Part shown: in pieces, positions 62,195-64,000 of the stretch
Layout of the letters: every line of letters begins with the position of its first letter
Numbering within the stretch: position 1 is the first letter of the stretch
Assembly (NCBI RefSeq): GCF_027627575.1
Contig: NZ_CP114065.1
Coordinates: forward strand, 1,736,001 to 1,800,000
DNA from: Kribbella sp. CA-293567
Lineage (GTDB): Bacteria > Actinomycetota > Actinomycetes > Propionibacteriales > Kribbellaceae
Length of the DNA stretch: 64,000 nt
Direction: 5' to 3'
Made by a program: the position numbers and the translations under genes
The notes under the pieces: generated by a model
Seen by the model: only the letters and a program-made list of their open reading frames with translations
Told to the model about the DNA's origin: nothing
Databases searched by the model: none

Positions 62195-63601
62195 CTAGAG
62201 CTGCTTGGTGTCCGACTTGCGGTGGGTGGTGGCGGCGTGGGCGGGTTTGCCTGGGCGGTCGGTGGTTTGGGCGGTGGGCTTGGCGTTCACCGCACCGTTG
62301 GCTCCGGCCATGCCGGCGAAGGCTTTGGCTGCGTCGCCGTTGGTGCGCGGGGTGTTGCCGGAGCTCTGCTGAGTCGCTGAACTGTTGAGCTGCGCGACGG
62401 TGGCGGCCTGCTGGGCGGGGCTCTGGTTGGAGAGCGTCTGGTGGAACTGCTTCACCGCTTGCAGCCGCTGACGCAGGTTGAGACCTTGAGCTTGGCCGGG
62501 CACGGTGGCGGGGGATTGGTTCGGGCCGGCCTGATGCGCGGCGCCGGCGCGGTGCCTGCCGGGGCCCTGCCGGAGCGCTTGGTAGCTCGCAGCAAGCTGC
62601 TGAGCCTTGCCTTGTTGCCTGTGCCGCCCGCCACCCTGTCCCTGAGCCTGCTCCCGATGACGCCCGGGCGTCCGCCCCACACCCTGCTGAGTCTGGGGCG
62701 ATGGCTGTCCCTGCGCCACACCCTGCTGTGCTCCCGCCGACTGCTCTCCTTGCCCTGCAACCTGCGGCGTCTGCTGCCCAGCGCCCTGCCCGTTCTCCTG
62801 GGAGCGCTGGGCCGCTGCTGCCTCGGCAGGCGTCATCTGCGGTCGCGGCGGAGCAGCCTGGGCTGGCATCTGCCGGACGTTGTGCAGCTCAGGATTCACC
62901 TCAGCCCGAGCTCGCGCGCCTTGGTTCTGCAGGGGTGGTTGCGACGACTCCGCCTGGGCGGCGGACTGCTGCCTGTTCAGCGGTTGAGCCTGGGCGGCCG
63001 GCTGGGTCTGCAGGTGCTGCTGGAAGCGCGGCTGGACCTGGTACGGCGTTTGCCTTCCCTCCGGACGGAAGGTCTCCCGCATCGCCGCTTGGGAGAGGTT
63101 CTGCAGATCGGCTTTGGTGATGCGTGACCGCCCGATGCTCTCCCTGACCGCAGGGTCCATCCGCTTGACGTCTTTCGCGGCCTGCGCGTAGGCAGCCTTC
63201 AAAGTCGCCGTGCCCTGGCGGGTGTTGCGCCAGCGCGAGACGCGGTTGGCGACCTGACGGATCGGGTTGCGGTTGCGGACCACCGACTGGTCGGCGCGCA
63301 TCGCCTGCGCGGCCGCCCGGCCACTGAGCTGGCGGGAGTACCCGCGTTGCCGCGGGTCGTAGGCGCCGGTGATGTGGGCCTCGGCGAGCGACTGCAGGTC
63401 GGCCTTGGTCAGGTTCGCCCGGCCGATCCGTTCCCGGACGGTCGGGTCCATCCGCTTGGCGTCCCGCGCGGCCTGGGCGTACATGCCCTTGAGCGTCGCC
63501 GTACCGCGCCGGGTGTTCTGCCAGCGGGAGACTCGCGCCGCCAGTCGCCGGAACGGACGGGTCACCCGGTTGCCAGGGGCTCCTGCCGAAGGTTCGCTCA
63601 T
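62195..63601 (-). CDS. Gln/Ala-rich protein with a duplicated N-terminal module
   Basis: 468 residues, not recognised. Two copies of a basic module of about 55 residues, one at residues 22-75 and one at 120-170, share VSRW-NTR-GTATLK, YAQAA, MDP-VRE-IGR and TKADLQ-L. The remaining 290 residues are low-complexity Gln, Ala, Gly and Pro with QGAGQQ- and GRHR-type segments. No signal peptide. The modules could bind nucleic acid or a partner; this is inference. It may work with the partial gene upstream (gap of 10 bp). Confidence 0.6.
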   Translation of the reverse strand: MSEPSAGAPGNRVTRPFRRLAARVSRWQNTRRGTATLKGMYAQAARDAKRMDPTVRERIGRANLTKADLQSLAEAHITGAYDPRQRGYSRQLSGRAAAQAMRADQSVVRNRNPIRQVANRVSRWRNTRQGTATLKAAYAQAAKDVKRMDPAVRESIGRSRITKADLQNLSQAAMRETFRPEGRQTPYQVQPRFQQHLQTQPAAQAQPLNRQQSAAQAESSQPPLQNQGARARAEVNPELHNVRQMPAQAAPPRPQMTPAEAAAAQRSQENGQGAGQQTPQVAGQGEQSAGAQQGVAQGQPSPQTQQGVGRTPGRHREQAQGQGGGRHRQQGKAQQLAASYQALRQGPGRHRAGAAHQAGPNQSPATVPGQAQGLNLRQRLQAVKQFHQTLSNQSPAQQAATVAQLNSSATQQSSGNTPRTNGDAAKAFAGMAGANGAVNAKPTAQTTDRPGKPAHAATTHRKSDTKQL

Positions 63602-63611
63602 GGCCGGTCTC

Positions 63612-64000
63612 CTAGTCGATGTAGACCGAGTAGTTGACCCCGACAGCCGTCGTCAGTGGGTCCTTGGTGGGCCGGTTGCTGTACAGCTGGTACTGCGCGC
63701 CCGGTCGCAGCCAGACAGCCAGATGCCGCCGCCCGGCGCCAGCGCCTTCTTCCCATTCGTCCTCGAACGTCGGGCTGCTGTCGTCGCCGACATAGTCCGG
63801 CTGTCCCCAGTACTGCGTCGCCAGCGCGAGGTGGTCCGGCCAGTGCGCGTCCAGCCCCGCCTCGGCGGCCTGGATGTCGTCCGGACCGATCTCGTACGCC
63901 GACCAGCCGCTGTCCGGGCAGTCCGCGAACGCCAGCCCGCCGAACACGATGATCGTGCTCCCACGAGGAGTGGTGAAACCCCAGGAAGCCAGCTCCGGCC
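63612..64000 (-). CDS. Hypothetical protein (5' end beyond window)
   Basis: The frame is open to the window edge, so at least 128 residues are present and the start is not seen. Begins PELASWGFTTPRGSTIIVFG and ends GVNYSVYID. Acidic and aromatic-rich (WGQPDYVGDD, EDEWEEGAGAG). No family recognised. It ends 10 bases before the Gln-rich protein and is probably in its operon. Confidence 0.6.
   Translation of the reverse strand, partial: PELASWGFTTPRGSTIIVFGGLAFADCPDSGWSAYEIGPDDIQAAEAGLDAHWPDHLALATQYWGQPDYVGDDSSPTFEDEWEEGAGAGRRHLAVWLRPGAQYQLYSNRPTKDPLTTAVGVNYSVYID

Overview
The window is high-GC chromosomal DNA from an actinobacterium. GTG and TTG starts are common, the codon style is GC-rich, and the first 7.5 kb carries the order mfd - SurA_N lipoprotein - mazG - eno - divIC/ftsB - DUF501 - ppx/gppA, which is typical of Actinobacteria. 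A Kribbella-like member of the Propionibacteriales is my best guess; this is an inference from gene content, not a database result.

Layout. 1-8016: housekeeping synteny block, interrupted by a phosphotransferase-like gene, a VapBC-type toxin-antitoxin pair and a shortened RNA 2'-phosphotransferase (Tpt1/KptA) relative. 8041-12591: TetR/MFS efflux pair with a palindromic operator, a family 5 uracil-DNA glycosylase, and a type II NADH dehydrogenase behind a Rex-like redox operator. 12592-17997: secreted GH92 mannosidase, a NarL-type two-component system, an ACT-domain protein and a peptide deformylase.

18309-23313 is the most unusual part. An intact tRNA-Leu(UAA), the bldA-type tRNA, is followed by two head-to-tail cassettes of 2,480 and 2,443 bp. 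Each is bounded by a roughly 51-bp copy of the tRNA 3' end, has matching paired GGTTGCA repeats at both ends, and shares a left block of about 530 bp that looks non-coding. Each carries different AT-richer cargo on the minus strand: an ApeA-like HEPN protein in cassette 1, and two uncharacterised membrane/coiled-coil proteins in cassette 2. No integrase is visible. I read them as tandem, integrase-less mini-islands that probably carry anti-phage cargo.

23425-31473: an accessory stretch with a DUF574 methyltransferase, a micro-operon of tiny genes, a frameshifted helix-turn-helix regulator, a LOG/SLOG protein, an S51-like peptidase, an alpha/beta-hydrolase lacking its catalytic Ser and His, and several small unknowns. 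31615-46925: Bax inhibitor-1 protein, VOC protein, SGNH hydrolase, cystathionine beta-synthase, two tandem 31-residue membrane peptides, a Baeyer-Villiger-type monooxygenase, a LarA-like protein, a BBE-type flavin oxidase, a Tat-exported glycosidase with a divergent LacI regulator, a phospholipase D and nucleotide-handling enzymes.

46979-64000: CopB-type ATPase behind a CsoR-like operator, SRPBCC/ArsR pair, a 948-residue cytosolic-TM-periplasmic-binding-protein fusion, DinB-like protein, second S51-like peptidase, methyltransferase, msrA with a nearby duplicate of its 3' end, MocR/YczE divergent pair, MMPL transporter/TetR pair with twin operators, and a Gln-rich protein with a duplicated N-terminal module. 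A 93-bp element with identical inverted ends occurs twice, at 8041 and 53690.
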